Of a stretch of DNA of 51,788 bases, positions 31,551 through 40,139 are shown one piece after another. The translations under genes and the position numbers were made by a program. The notes under the pieces were generated by a model. It had not been told where the DNA came from and searched no databases. It worked only from the letters and a program-made list of their open reading frames with translations. Position 1 is the first letter of the stretch. Each line of letters starts with the position of its first letter. This stretch comes from Nitrospirota bacterium (lineage in GTDB: Bacteria; Nitrospirota_A; Leptospirillia; Leptospirillales; Leptospirillaceae), in contig DAHWGX010000044.1 of NCBI GenBank assembly GCA_027335985.1, positions 1 through 51,788 of the forward strand, given 5' to 3'.

Positions 31551-32378
31551 ATGCAGCATCAAAGGAAAAAGATCACGATCGCCGTCGTCCAGAACCAGCC
31601 GGAATTCGGCCATCCGGAAAAGAACAGGGAGTCGGTCGCCCGCCAGGTTCTGGGCCGCCCCGATCCCTCCGCGAACCTGATCGTCCTTCCCGAGCTCTTC
31701 GCCACGGGCTACCAGTTCGACTCACCCGCCGAGGTCGCAGACCTCGCAGAGCCGGAGGACGGTCCGACCTTCCGCTTCCTTTCGGAGATTTCCTCCAAAA
31801 CAGGAGCCGTTGTGGTGGCCGGGCTTCCCATAAAGCGTGACAGAGGAACCGCGAACGGGGCCCTTGTCGTCTATGGAAAGAAACTCCTGACCTCCTACGA
31901 CAAGATTCACCTGTTCGACGAGGAGCGGGATTTCTTCCTCGAGGGAACCCGCCCCCTGCCGGTAGTGGAGACTCCTTTCGGTCCCCTCGGACTCATGATC
32001 TGCTTCGACTGGCTCTTCCCGGAAGCCCTTCGCTCCCTGGCCCTTTCGGGGGCTCTCGTGGTAGCCCATCCTTCGAACTGGGTCCTTCCGTTCGGCCCCC
32101 AGGGGATGATTCTCCGTTCGGTGGAAAACCGGGTCTTCACCGTGACGGCCAACAGGACCGGACGAGAGGAACGGGGAGGCCGGGCTCCGCTGACCTTTAT
32201 CGGCCAGAGCCAGATCATAGGTCCCCGGGGCGACATCATCGCCCGTGCCCCCTCCGACTCTCCGGCCCTTCTCGTCGCGGAGGTCGAGCCGGAGGAGGCC
32301 CTGTCCAAAAAAGTCTCCTCCCGAAGCGATTTCTTCGAGCAGAGACGGCCGGGTCTCTATACCTCCCTCTTGGACTAA
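31551..32378 (+). CDS. Carbon-nitrogen hydrolase (nitrilase superfamily)
   Basis: Predicted amidase or omega-amidase-like enzyme (275 aa). The Glu-Lys-Cys triad is visible: Glu in LPELFATGY (near residue 48), Lys in YDKIHLFDE and Cys in MICFDWLFPE. The fold and spacing fit the superfamily; the substrate cannot be stated. The stop codon overlaps the trmI stop on the opposite strand by 3-4 nt, so the two genes converge with no gap. Confidence 0.82.
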   Translation: MQHQRKKITIAVVQNQPEFGHPEKNRESVARQVLGRPDPSANLIVLPELFATGYQFDSPAEVADLAEPEDGPTFRFLSEISSKTGAVVVAGLPIKRDRGTANGALVVYGKKLLTSYDKIHLFDEERDFFLEGTRPLPVVETPFGPLGLMICFDWLFPEALRSLALSGALVVAHPSNWVLPFGPQGMILRSVENRVFTVTANRTGREERGGRAPLTFIGQSQIIGPRGDIIARAPSDSPALLVAEVEPEEALSKKVSSRSDFFEQRRPGLYTSLLD

Positions 32379-33202
32379 AAAGGGGCTTCCCAGGGTATGT
32401 ACGGACGCGGTTCGGATGCGAATCGGCAGGTCGTCACGAACCCGGTGTGGCCGATGATGCGATGGGCCGGCCGGACGCTCTGCGGACCGAACTCCCAGTC
32501 CCGGACGATCGACTCGACGGTCCGGATGAGGTGAAAATGTCCCGTCTCCTGGAGCGCGAGAGAGAGCGTATGGACCTGAAGGGGGGTCGGGACATAGGTC
32601 AGAAGGATCCCTCCCGGACGAAGGATCTTTCGCACGTTGTCGATCGCCTTCCAGGGTTCTGGCAGATCCAGGATCACGCGGTCGAAGAGGCGCTCTCCGG
32701 AGCCGAAGAGATCCTGGTCATACATGTCGCCGATCCTGAGTTCATGATCCGGAGGTCCCGCAGGGTCGAGAATGGCGACATTCCGGACCGCCTCCTCGGC
32801 ATGTTCCGCCCTCCGTTCTACCGACAGGACGCATCCTCCGGGACGCACCATCCTGAGGAGGGAGACTGTCAGGGCTCCGCTTCCGATCCCGGACTCGAGG
32901 ACGCGCTGGCCGGGGCGAATGTCGGCCCAGAGAAGGATCAGCCCCTGGTCCTTGGGATAGATGATTTGTGTGCGCCTCTTGAGATTCGACAGGGATTCGG
33001 CGTGGGTGGGACGAAGTGGAAGGACCCATCCCCCTTTCTCCAGAACGAGAGGAACACCCTCCCTGGCCTCCTCCATCAGATAAGAGTGCGGAACGGGGGT
33101 CCCGTCCACATGGGTTTTGGAGCCGGGGCGAAGGGCGGCTATGGAGACGACGCGCCCGTTGGGCATATAAAGGATAAGGGGTTCCCCAGGCAAGAAAGAC
33201 AT
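32375..33202 (-). CDS. trmI: tRNA (adenine58-N1)-methyltransferase TrmI
   Basis: SAM-dependent enzyme (275 aa) that makes m1A58 in the T loop of tRNAs. It has the N-terminal beta domain, then the family segment RRTQIIYPKDQGLILLWADI, the SAM motif VLESGIGSGALT near residues 101-112 and the catalytic-loop DLPEPWKAI. It converges with and overlaps the nitrilase-family gene end. Confidence 0.92.
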   Translation of the reverse strand: MSFLPGEPLILYMPNGRVVSIAALRPGSKTHVDGTPVPHSYLMEEAREGVPLVLEKGGWVLPLRPTHAESLSNLKRRTQIIYPKDQGLILLWADIRPGQRVLESGIGSGALTVSLLRMVRPGGCVLSVERRAEHAEEAVRNVAILDPAGPPDHELRIGDMYDQDLFGSGERLFDRVILDLPEPWKAIDNVRKILRPGGILLTYVPTPLQVHTLSLALQETGHFHLIRTVESIVRDWEFGPQSVRPAHRIIGHTGFVTTCRFASEPRPYIPWEAPF

Positions 33203-33297
33203 GGGCGGATCTTACTAGAGTCCAGGGAAAAGGGCAATCGGGGAATTCGGTCACAGCACCGGATCCAGCCTGGCACTCCGAGATTCGTCCAGTTCTC

Positions 33298-33326
33298 TTG
33301 ACAAGTCAAGAATGCAATGATTTAAT
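33298..33326 (+). promoter_or_regulatory. Strong sigma-70 promoter of the cytochrome c gene
   Basis: A perfect TTGACA (33298-33303), a 17-base spacer and TTTAAT (33321-33326, five of six) give a predicted start near 33333. This would leave a leader of about 185 nt. The 314-nt gap 33203-33516 otherwise holds a 6-bp hairpin CTCTCC-TAAT-GGAGAG and a weaker CCGGA/TCCGG hairpin before six T residues at 33447-33452. Confidence 0.68.
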
Positions 33327-33516
33327 GGGCTTGCTTCTCAAACAGTTCATTGCAGGACAGGAAGACTCGGGCAATGTCGGTCTCCAAGGCGGGTTGATGG
33401 CCTCTCCTAATGGAGAGATCTTATCCGGATTCTGTCCGGGACCGGCTTTTTTGCGCTCTTCCAACCCGCGATGTGAGCCAATTTACTTTGGTCAATTCTT
33501 ACGGAGGGTCGGTCTT

Positions 33517-34071
33517 ATGAAAACATGGAAACTGGCAGTCTTGGGCGTGGCCGCCATCGGATTTTCCGCGATGTCCGCCAATGCTGGCGAGCTCGACATT
33601 CTCAAACCCCGGGTCCCTGCCGATCAGATCGCGGCGGCCAAGGCCATGAAGCCTCCCTTTGCCGTGACCCAGGACATGATCGCCAAGGGCAAGGATGTCT
33701 TCAACGGTGCCGGAACCTGCTACACCTGCCACGGTGCGGCCGGAGACGGCAACGGCCCCGGTGCGGCCGGAATGGATCCCGCTCCCCGCAACTTCACCAA
33801 CTCCAAGTTCGAGCAGGCCCGCACTGCCGGAGAAATGTTCTGGGTTGTCGCCAACGGCTCCCCTCTTCAGCCCGCAATGGTCGGATTCGTGACCGCAGGC
33901 CAGATCACCGAAAAGCAGGCCTGGGAAGCCGTGATCTATGAAAGAAGCCTCGGATGCGGCGGCGACATGTCCTGCGTCGAAGGGTCAGCCGACTGGGTTT
34001 CCAAGCAGCCCGTCCACGAGGAAGCGGCAGGAAACCTGAAGCCCGAGTTCCTGAACACCGCAGCGAAGTAA
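33517..34071 (+). CDS. Periplasmic monoheme c-type cytochrome
   Basis: Exported class-I-like cytochrome (184 aa). A signal peptide runs over residues 1-24 (ending SANAG). The single heme site is CYTCH near residues 69-73, followed by a Gly/Pro-rich DGNGPGAAG loop, and Met in QPAMVGFV is the likely sixth ligand. Two further cysteines (GCGGDMSC) near residues 146-153 could form a disulfide. ATG 33517 has ACGGAGGG eight bases upstream; the longer frame to 33298 lies within promoter and leader. It likely carries electrons in a respiratory chain; the partners are not in the window. Confidence 0.88.
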   Translation: MKTWKLAVLGVAAIGFSAMSANAGELDILKPRVPADQIAAAKAMKPPFAVTQDMIAKGKDVFNGAGTCYTCHGAAGDGNGPGAAGMDPAPRNFTNSKFEQARTAGEMFWVVANGSPLQPAMVGFVTAGQITEKQAWEAVIYERSLGCGGDMSCVEGSADWVSKQPVHEEAAGNLKPEFLNTAAK

Positions 34072-34091
34072 GACGATTTTCCCAAACGATG

Positions 34092-34123
34092 GCCGGGAAG
34101 GGATCGATTCTTTCCCGGCTTTC
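34092..34123 (+). terminator. Possible terminator after the cytochrome c gene
   Basis: An 11-bp stem with two G-T pairs (GCCGGGAAGGG with TCTTTCCCGGC, 34092-34119) is followed by only four T or C residues. It stands between the cytochrome c stop and the next promoter, so termination fits, but the T-run is weak. Confidence 0.45.
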
Positions 34124-34136
34124 AAGATGAAGCCAC

Positions 34137-34165
34137 TTGACAAAAAAAGAAATCTGAGGTCTAAT
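34137..34165 (+). promoter_or_regulatory. Strong sigma-70 promoter with a long leader before rho
   Basis: A perfect TTGACA (34137-34142), 17 bases and TCTAAT (34160-34165, five of six) predict a start near 34172, about 440 nt before rho. The 543-nt gap 34072-34614 therefore consists of a terminator-like hairpin, this promoter and a leader with two small ORFs and a GC-rich hairpin region at 34498-34520. Confidence 0.62.
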
Positions 34166-34185
34166 CGGCAGAAAGATTAGGGAAA

Positions 34186-34236
34186 ATGGGCATCCGTCTT
34201 TTTCCCACAGTTGAACGCCTACTCCGAAGCGCCTGA
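34186..34236 (+). CDS. Candidate leader peptide 1 in the rho leader
   Basis: A 16-codon frame starting ATG 34186 with an AGGGA site just upstream (short spacing), ending in TGA. It begins only about 14 nt after the predicted transcription start. It encodes MGIRLFPTVERLLRSA, unlike any peptide I know. It may be translated as a regulatory leader, or be chance. Confidence 0.25.
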   Translation: MGIRLFPTVERLLRSA

Positions 34237-34430
34237 TTTTCGGTTCCTGAATGACGGATTGCTGGAACGGTCCATAATCCCGGTCGCCCACTCCAAGAGA
34301 CAACCCCATCGACCAACCCAACCGGTTTCACCCCCCTGGACAAGAATTTGAAAAAAAACTGACGGACACTGACAGAATCCATACCGCCGTGGCAACAGCG
34401 CCCGCGATCTCCGGACTTCATCGGAGGACA

Positions 34431-34559
34431 ATGAAATCCGATGAGATCACCGTCCTTGTTGCCCCGACACAATGCGGCTGGGATTCCGCCTCCAATGGGC
34501 CGCCCCCGGGGGGCGCCCTGAAGACGTTGCGGCACTCTCCATGCCAACGCAAGGACTGA
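34431..34559 (+). CDS. Candidate leader ORF 2 in the rho leader
   Basis: A 42-codon frame with GGAGG four bases before ATG 34431 and TGA at 34557-34559, 55 nt before the rho start. The middle (SNGPPPGG) lies over a GC-rich inverted repeat. I do not recognise the peptide. A translated leader ORF would fit attenuation of rho, but the frame could be spurious. Confidence 0.3.
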   Translation: MKSDEITVLVAPTQCGWDSASNGPPPGGALKTLRHSPCQRKD

Positions 34560-34614
34560 GGACAAATTTGGGTCCGGAACAAAAGCGAAACGAAAACGGA
34601 GGACTTTCAAAAAG

Positions 34615-35886
<1,272 letters not shown>

Positions 35887-35920
35887 AGGAGAGATCCTTC
35901 CCCGCATTCAGGAGAGCGAC

Positions 35921-36136
35921 ATGAAAAAGGGAATTCATCCGGATTACGCCCCGGCGAGAGTCATATGCGCCTGCGGCAACACCTTCGAAACGCGGACCAC
36001 CGTCGGAGACCTGCATCTCGACATCTGCAACCAGTGTCATCCGTTCTTTACCGGCACGCAGAAGATCATTGACACAGAAGGCCGCGTGGAGCGCTTCATG
36101 AAGAAATACCGGAAAGAGGACGGGAAGAAGGCCTGA
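35921..36136 (+). CDS. rpmE: 50S ribosomal protein L31 (zinc-binding form)
   Basis: Large-subunit protein (71 aa) with MKKGIHPDY at the start. The zinc ligands are CAC near residues 16-18 and CNQC near residues 36-39, so this is the C+ form. AGGAGAG precedes the ATG. It lies between rho and prfA, a frequent arrangement. The final residues are lysine-rich. Confidence 0.95.
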   Translation: MKKGIHPDYAPARVICACGNTFETRTTVGDLHLDICNQCHPFFTGTQKIIDTEGRVERFMKKYRKEDGKKA

Positions 36137-36140
36137 CACC

Positions 36141-37238
36141 ATGGCTACCATGGACGTCACCCCTGAAATTCTCGGGAAGATTCTTCCTCGGCTCCAGTCC
36201 ATGCGGGACCGCTACGACGAACTGTCGGGAAAGATGGCAAGTCCCGAGATCGCCTCCCATCCGGACCAGTACAGAAAATTGGCCCAGGACCAGGCGGAGC
36301 TTTCCCAGGTCGTAGAACTCTTCGACCAATGGAAAAAGCTCAGAAAGGAACAGGATGACCTGGGAGAAATCAAGGGTGACCCCTCCATGGCCGATCTCGT
36401 CACGGGAGAGGAGCGCCGGTTACGCGAGGAGCTTGCGTCACTGGAAGGCCGGCTCGTCGACGCCATCCTCCCAAAGGACCAGAGGGACGACAGAAACCTC
36501 TTCATCGAGATCCGGGCTGGCGCCGGAGGAGAGGAGGCCGCCCTGTTCGCTGCGGAGCTGGGCCGGATGTACCTGAGATTCGTCGAGCGGATGGGGTACC
36601 GCGCGGAGGTCATGGAATCGACGGAGACAGACATCGGAGGCGCCAGGGAATTCATCCTCTATGTCCAGGGAAAGAACGCCTACAGCCGTCTCAAATATGA
36701 AAGCGGCGTCCACCGCGTCCAAAGGGTTCCCCTGACGGAAGCCGGAGGAAGGATCCACACCTCCACCGTCACCGTCGCCATTCTGGCGGAGGCACTGGAG
36801 GTCGAAGTCGCCATCGACGCGAAGGACCTGCGAATCGACACCTTCTGTTCTTCCGGCGCCGGAGGACAGAGCGTCAACACGACCTATTCGGCGGTACGAA
36901 TCACCCACATTCCGACCGGAATCGTTGTCAGCTGCCAGGACGAACGCTCCCAGCTCAAGAACAGGGCCAAGGCCATGGCCGTCCTCCGCTCGCGAATCCA
37001 GGAACAGGAAGTGACCCGACAGAACCAGGAAATCGCCTCGCACCGGAAGAGTCTGGTCGGCTCGGGGGACCGGTCCGAGCGCATCCGGACGTACAATTTC
37101 CCCCAGAACCGGGTGACGGACCACCGGATCGGACTCACGCTCTACCAGCTCGACCGCGTCATGGAGGGCGAGCTCGAACCCCTGGTGGACGCCCTCCGGG
37201 CCCACGACAGGGCCGAGGAAATCAAGAACTTCGCCTGA
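36141..37238 (+). CDS. prfA: Peptide chain release factor 1
   Basis: Recognises UAG and UAA and triggers peptide release (365 aa). The GGQ motif is in SSGAGGQSVNTT near residue 237. The codon-recognition tripeptide is PLT in VQRVPLTEAGGRIHTS, a normal PxT variant. The family's helical domain 1 and the C-terminal NFPQNRVTDHRI are intact. It begins 4 nt after rpmE, and its stop overlaps the prmC start (TGATG). An ATG at 36150 is an alternative start. Confidence 0.96.
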   Translation: MATMDVTPEILGKILPRLQSMRDRYDELSGKMASPEIASHPDQYRKLAQDQAELSQVVELFDQWKKLRKEQDDLGEIKGDPSMADLVTGEERRLREELASLEGRLVDAILPKDQRDDRNLFIEIRAGAGGEEAALFAAELGRMYLRFVERMGYRAEVMESTETDIGGAREFILYVQGKNAYSRLKYESGVHRVQRVPLTEAGGRIHTSTVTVAILAEALEVEVAIDAKDLRIDTFCSSGAGGQSVNTTYSAVRITHIPTGIVVSCQDERSQLKNRAKAMAVLRSRIQEQEVTRQNQEIASHRKSLVGSGDRSERIRTYNFPQNRVTDHRIGLTLYQLDRVMEGELEPLVDALRAHDRAEEIKNFA

Positions 37239-38137
37239 TGGAGCCATCCCTCCCCGATCCGGACCCCACCCCGGGCCGCGTGTCCGATTGGATCCTCTGG
37301 GGGCAGGGTCGGTTGGCAAGCCTGGACAATCCCTCCACGGAGTCCCGGGCCCTCATGGGGGCGCTTCTCGGGTCGTCGACAGCTCCTTGGACAAGGGGGC
37401 CGGAGCAACTGCCGGACGCACAGTCGGCGACCTTTCGGACCTGGGTTGAACGCCGGGCGGCACGGGAGCCGTTTCAATACATCGTGGGAAGCGTGTCCTT
37501 TTTCGGCAGGTTTTTTCGGGTCGGACCGGGGGTCCTTGTCCCACGCCCCGAAACGGAGCACCTTGTCGCCTCTGCACTGGACCATCTGAGCCGGCACCAC
37601 CGGGAGGGGCAGCCCCGGATTCTCGACCTGGGAGCCGGATCGGGCGCCATCGCCATGACACTCCTGCTTGAATGGCCGGAAGCCATCGGAGTGGCGGTCG
37701 AACGCGAACCGGAAGCTATCCGGATTCTCGCCGAGAACAGAATGCGATTCGGCCTCGAAGATCGCCTTGCGATTCTTCGGGGAAGCTGGGGAGAGATGCT
37801 GTCGAAGCGGCCCGACTTCGACCTGATCCTCTCCAACCCGCCCTACATTCCGACCGGCGCTCTGGCGACTCTCGATCCGGAGGTCCGGGACCATGAACCC
37901 ATCCCGGCACTCGACGGGGGTCCCGACGGCCTCTCCTGTTATCGTGAGATCCTGGAGTTTGCGCCCGGTCTCTTGAAAGACGGAGGCCTCCTGGCTTTCG
38001 AGATCGGGGCCGACCAGGCGGAGGCCTTTCAGCCGGGAGGGGCAGCGCTGTCCGGATTGCCATCAGGCTTCCCGGGTCCATTCACCGTCGAAAGGGACGT
38101 CTCAGGCCGGGACCGGATCATCACCTGGAAGAAATGA
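37238..38137 (+). CDS. prmC: Release factor glutamine methyltransferase PrmC
   Basis: Methylates the Gln of the GGQ motif of RF1 and RF2 (299 aa). It has a helical N-terminal domain with QYIVGSVSFFG, the SAM motif ILDLGAGSGAIA near residues 128-139 and the catalytic LSNPPYIP. Its substrate RF1 is encoded by the preceding overlapping gene, the classic pair. Confidence 0.94.
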   Translation: MEPSLPDPDPTPGRVSDWILWGQGRLASLDNPSTESRALMGALLGSSTAPWTRGPEQLPDAQSATFRTWVERRAAREPFQYIVGSVSFFGRFFRVGPGVLVPRPETEHLVASALDHLSRHHREGQPRILDLGAGSGAIAMTLLLEWPEAIGVAVEREPEAIRILAENRMRFGLEDRLAILRGSWGEMLSKRPDFDLILSNPPYIPTGALATLDPEVRDHEPIPALDGGPDGLSCYREILEFAPGLLKDGGLLAFEIGADQAEAFQPGGAALSGLPSGFPGPFTVERDVSGRDRIITWKK

Positions 38138-38147
38138 GGAAACCTGT

Positions 38148-39455
38148 TTGGACGCATTCAGAATAGTGGGTGGCCACCCCCTGAGGGGAGCGGTCAGGAT
38201 TTCCGGTTCCAAGAACGCCGCCCTCCCGATCCTGTTTTCCTCGCTCCTCGGGGGGGAATTCACCCTCGCAAACGTTCCCTGCCTCCGGGACATCCGGACC
38301 ACCCTGTCCCTGCTCCGTCAGCTCGGAGTCCATACGGAGAGGATCGATCCTCCGGAAGGCTCCCCTCTTTCACCCAGCCCTCAGGAGGACTGGAACGGAA
38401 TCTTCGCCCTTTCGGACCAGGACACCCCGGATTACCAAGCTCCCTATGATCTCGTCCGGACGATGCGGGCCTCCGTCCTTTGCCTGGGACCCCTTCTGGC
38501 GCGCAAACGCCGGGCCAGAGTCTCCCTTCCCGGAGGATGCCTGATCGGGGCCCGACCCATCGACATGCATCTCCGGGCCTTTGAAAAGATGGGGGCCAGG
38601 ATCACCATTCACCACGGTTATATCGACGCCGAAACCAACGGTCTCGAGGGCGCCGAGATCGCGCTTCCCTATCCCACGGTCACCGGGACAGAAAACATCC
38701 TGATGGCCGCCGTCCTCGCCAAGGGAACGACGACGATCACCAATGCCGCCGAAGAACCCGAGGTTACCGACCTGGCCCGCTTTTTGACGGCCAGGGGCGC
38801 AAAAATCGAAGGGGCGGGAACTTCGACCATCCGGATCGAGGGGATCTCCGAGCTTAAAAAGGCAGACTACACCACCATGTTCGACCGGATCGAAGCGGGA
38901 ACCTTTCTCGTGGCCGCCGCCCTTCTTGGAGACAGGGTTTGCATCGACGGCATCGATCCCGCCCCCCTCCGATCCATTCTCGATGTCCTGCTCGCCATGG
39001 GCGCCGAGCCCCGCATCGAGGGCTCCTCCATCACGATGGGGGCGATCCGCCATCCCATCGGAACCACAGTGCGGACCCTTCCCCATCCGGGGTTCCCGAC
39101 CGACATGCAGGCCCAGATTCTTCCCCTGATGGCCATCGCCCACGGCTCCTCCTCGGTCATCGAAACGGTCTTCGAAAACCGCTTCACCCATGTGATGGAG
39201 ATGAACCGGATGGGTGCGGAGATCGAAATCCACGGTTCCCAGGCCATGGTCCGGGGAGAAAGCCACCTGGAGGGAGCCACCGTGATGGCCTCCGACCTCC
39301 GGGCGTCCGCGGGACTGGTTCTGGCGGGTCTCGTCGCCGAAGGGGAAACGGAGATCAAGAGGGTGTACCATATCGACAGGGGATACGAGGCGATCGAAAG
39401 GAAGCTGGAATCGCTCGGAGCCCGTATCAAGCGGATACAGGAGGATCAGCCATAA
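38148..39455 (+). CDS. murA: UDP-N-acetylglucosamine 1-carboxyvinyltransferase MurA
   Basis: First committed enzyme of peptidoglycan synthesis (435 aa), transferring enolpyruvate to UDP-GlcNAc. Early GSKNAALPI (residues 20-28), RTMRAS and the active-site loop LPGGCLIGARPIDMHL with its catalytic Cys are intact, as is PHPGFPTDMQAQ. The start is TTG 38148 after GAGGA. The frame has a loop insertion near residues 66-90 (PPEGSPLSPSPQED). The stop overlaps the proposed AUA start of hisG. Confidence 0.94.
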   Translation: MDAFRIVGGHPLRGAVRISGSKNAALPILFSSLLGGEFTLANVPCLRDIRTTLSLLRQLGVHTERIDPPEGSPLSPSPQEDWNGIFALSDQDTPDYQAPYDLVRTMRASVLCLGPLLARKRRARVSLPGGCLIGARPIDMHLRAFEKMGARITIHHGYIDAETNGLEGAEIALPYPTVTGTENILMAAVLAKGTTTITNAAEEPEVTDLARFLTARGAKIEGAGTSTIRIEGISELKKADYTTMFDRIEAGTFLVAAALLGDRVCIDGIDPAPLRSILDVLLAMGAEPRIEGSSITMGAIRHPIGTTVRTLPHPGFPTDMQAQILPLMAIAHGSSSVIETVFENRFTHVMEMNRMGAEIEIHGSQAMVRGESHLEGATVMASDLRASAGLVLAGLVAEGETEIKRVYHIDRGYEAIERKLESLGARIKRIQEDQP

Positions 39456-40111
39456 AAGCTCCCTCCCTCGTTCTCGCCCTGCCCAAGGGAAAGATGTTCG
39501 ACGATCTTCTTGTCCTTTTCGAAAAAGGCGGATGGGGTTTCACCGAATACCGGAAAAATCCGCGGGCCCTGACCTGCCTCTCCGACGACGGGTCCTTGCG
39601 CATTCTTCTCGTCCGATCGAGCGACGTGATCGCCTACGTGGACAACGGGGGGGCCGACGCCGGAATCGTGGGCCGCGACCAGATCGAGGAACAGAACCGC
39701 GAGATGATCGAGCCCCTCGACCTCAATGTCGGGTATTGCCGACTGGTTGTCGCCCGCCCCGAAGGATCCTCCCTTGACGAATCCGGCAAGCGGACTCTCA
39801 GGATCGCGACAAAGTACCCCCGTCTCGCAGAAATGCACTTTCTGGCACGCGGCGTGCCCGTCTCGATCCTGAAACTCTACGGCTCTCTCGAACTGGCCCC
39901 CCGGACGGGGCTTGCGGACCAGATCGTCGATCTCGTCGCCACCGGCCGAACCCTCAGGGAGAACCAGCTGGAAATTGTCGAGGAGATCCTCCCCTCGACG
40001 GCCCGTCTGATCGTCAACCGCGCCTCCTGGTCCCTGAGGAACAAAGCGGTCATGAATCTTGTCGGCCGCCTGAAACCGCACATTCCCCGCCAGCCGGTCA
40101 TCTCGGGATGA
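39452..40111 (+). CDS. hisG: ATP phosphoribosyltransferase HisG, short form; probable AUA start
   Basis: First enzyme of histidine synthesis, joining ATP and PRPP. From 39452 it has 219 aa, the size of the short HisG, which needs the regulatory partner HisZ. The opening SLVLALPKGKMFDD, GADAGIVGRDQI and the PRPP-binding DLVATGRTLREN segment are typical. There is no ATG, GTG or TTG close upstream in this frame (the previous one is about 170 codons away, inside murA). ATA at 39452 has AGGAGG at 39439-39444 with a perfect 7-base gap and overlaps the murA stop as ATAA. A base error at the start codon is the main alternative. Confidence 0.88.
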   Translation: MKAPSLVLALPKGKMFDDLLVLFEKGGWGFTEYRKNPRALTCLSDDGSLRILLVRSSDVIAYVDNGGADAGIVGRDQIEEQNREMIEPLDLNVGYCRLVVARPEGSSLDESGKRTLRIATKYPRLAEMHFLARGVPVSILKLYGSLELAPRTGLADQIVDLVATGRTLRENQLEIVEEILPSTARLIVNRASWSLRNKAVMNLVGRLKPHIPRQPVISG

Positions 40112-40139
40112 CCGGCCCGGGGAAGGGGGAGATCCTCCA

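Noticed and set aside
36723..36731. PLT in the codon-recognition loop of RF1 instead of PAT or PVT
   Set aside because: The middle residue of PxT varies among bacterial RF1 proteins; flanking sequence and GGQ are normal.
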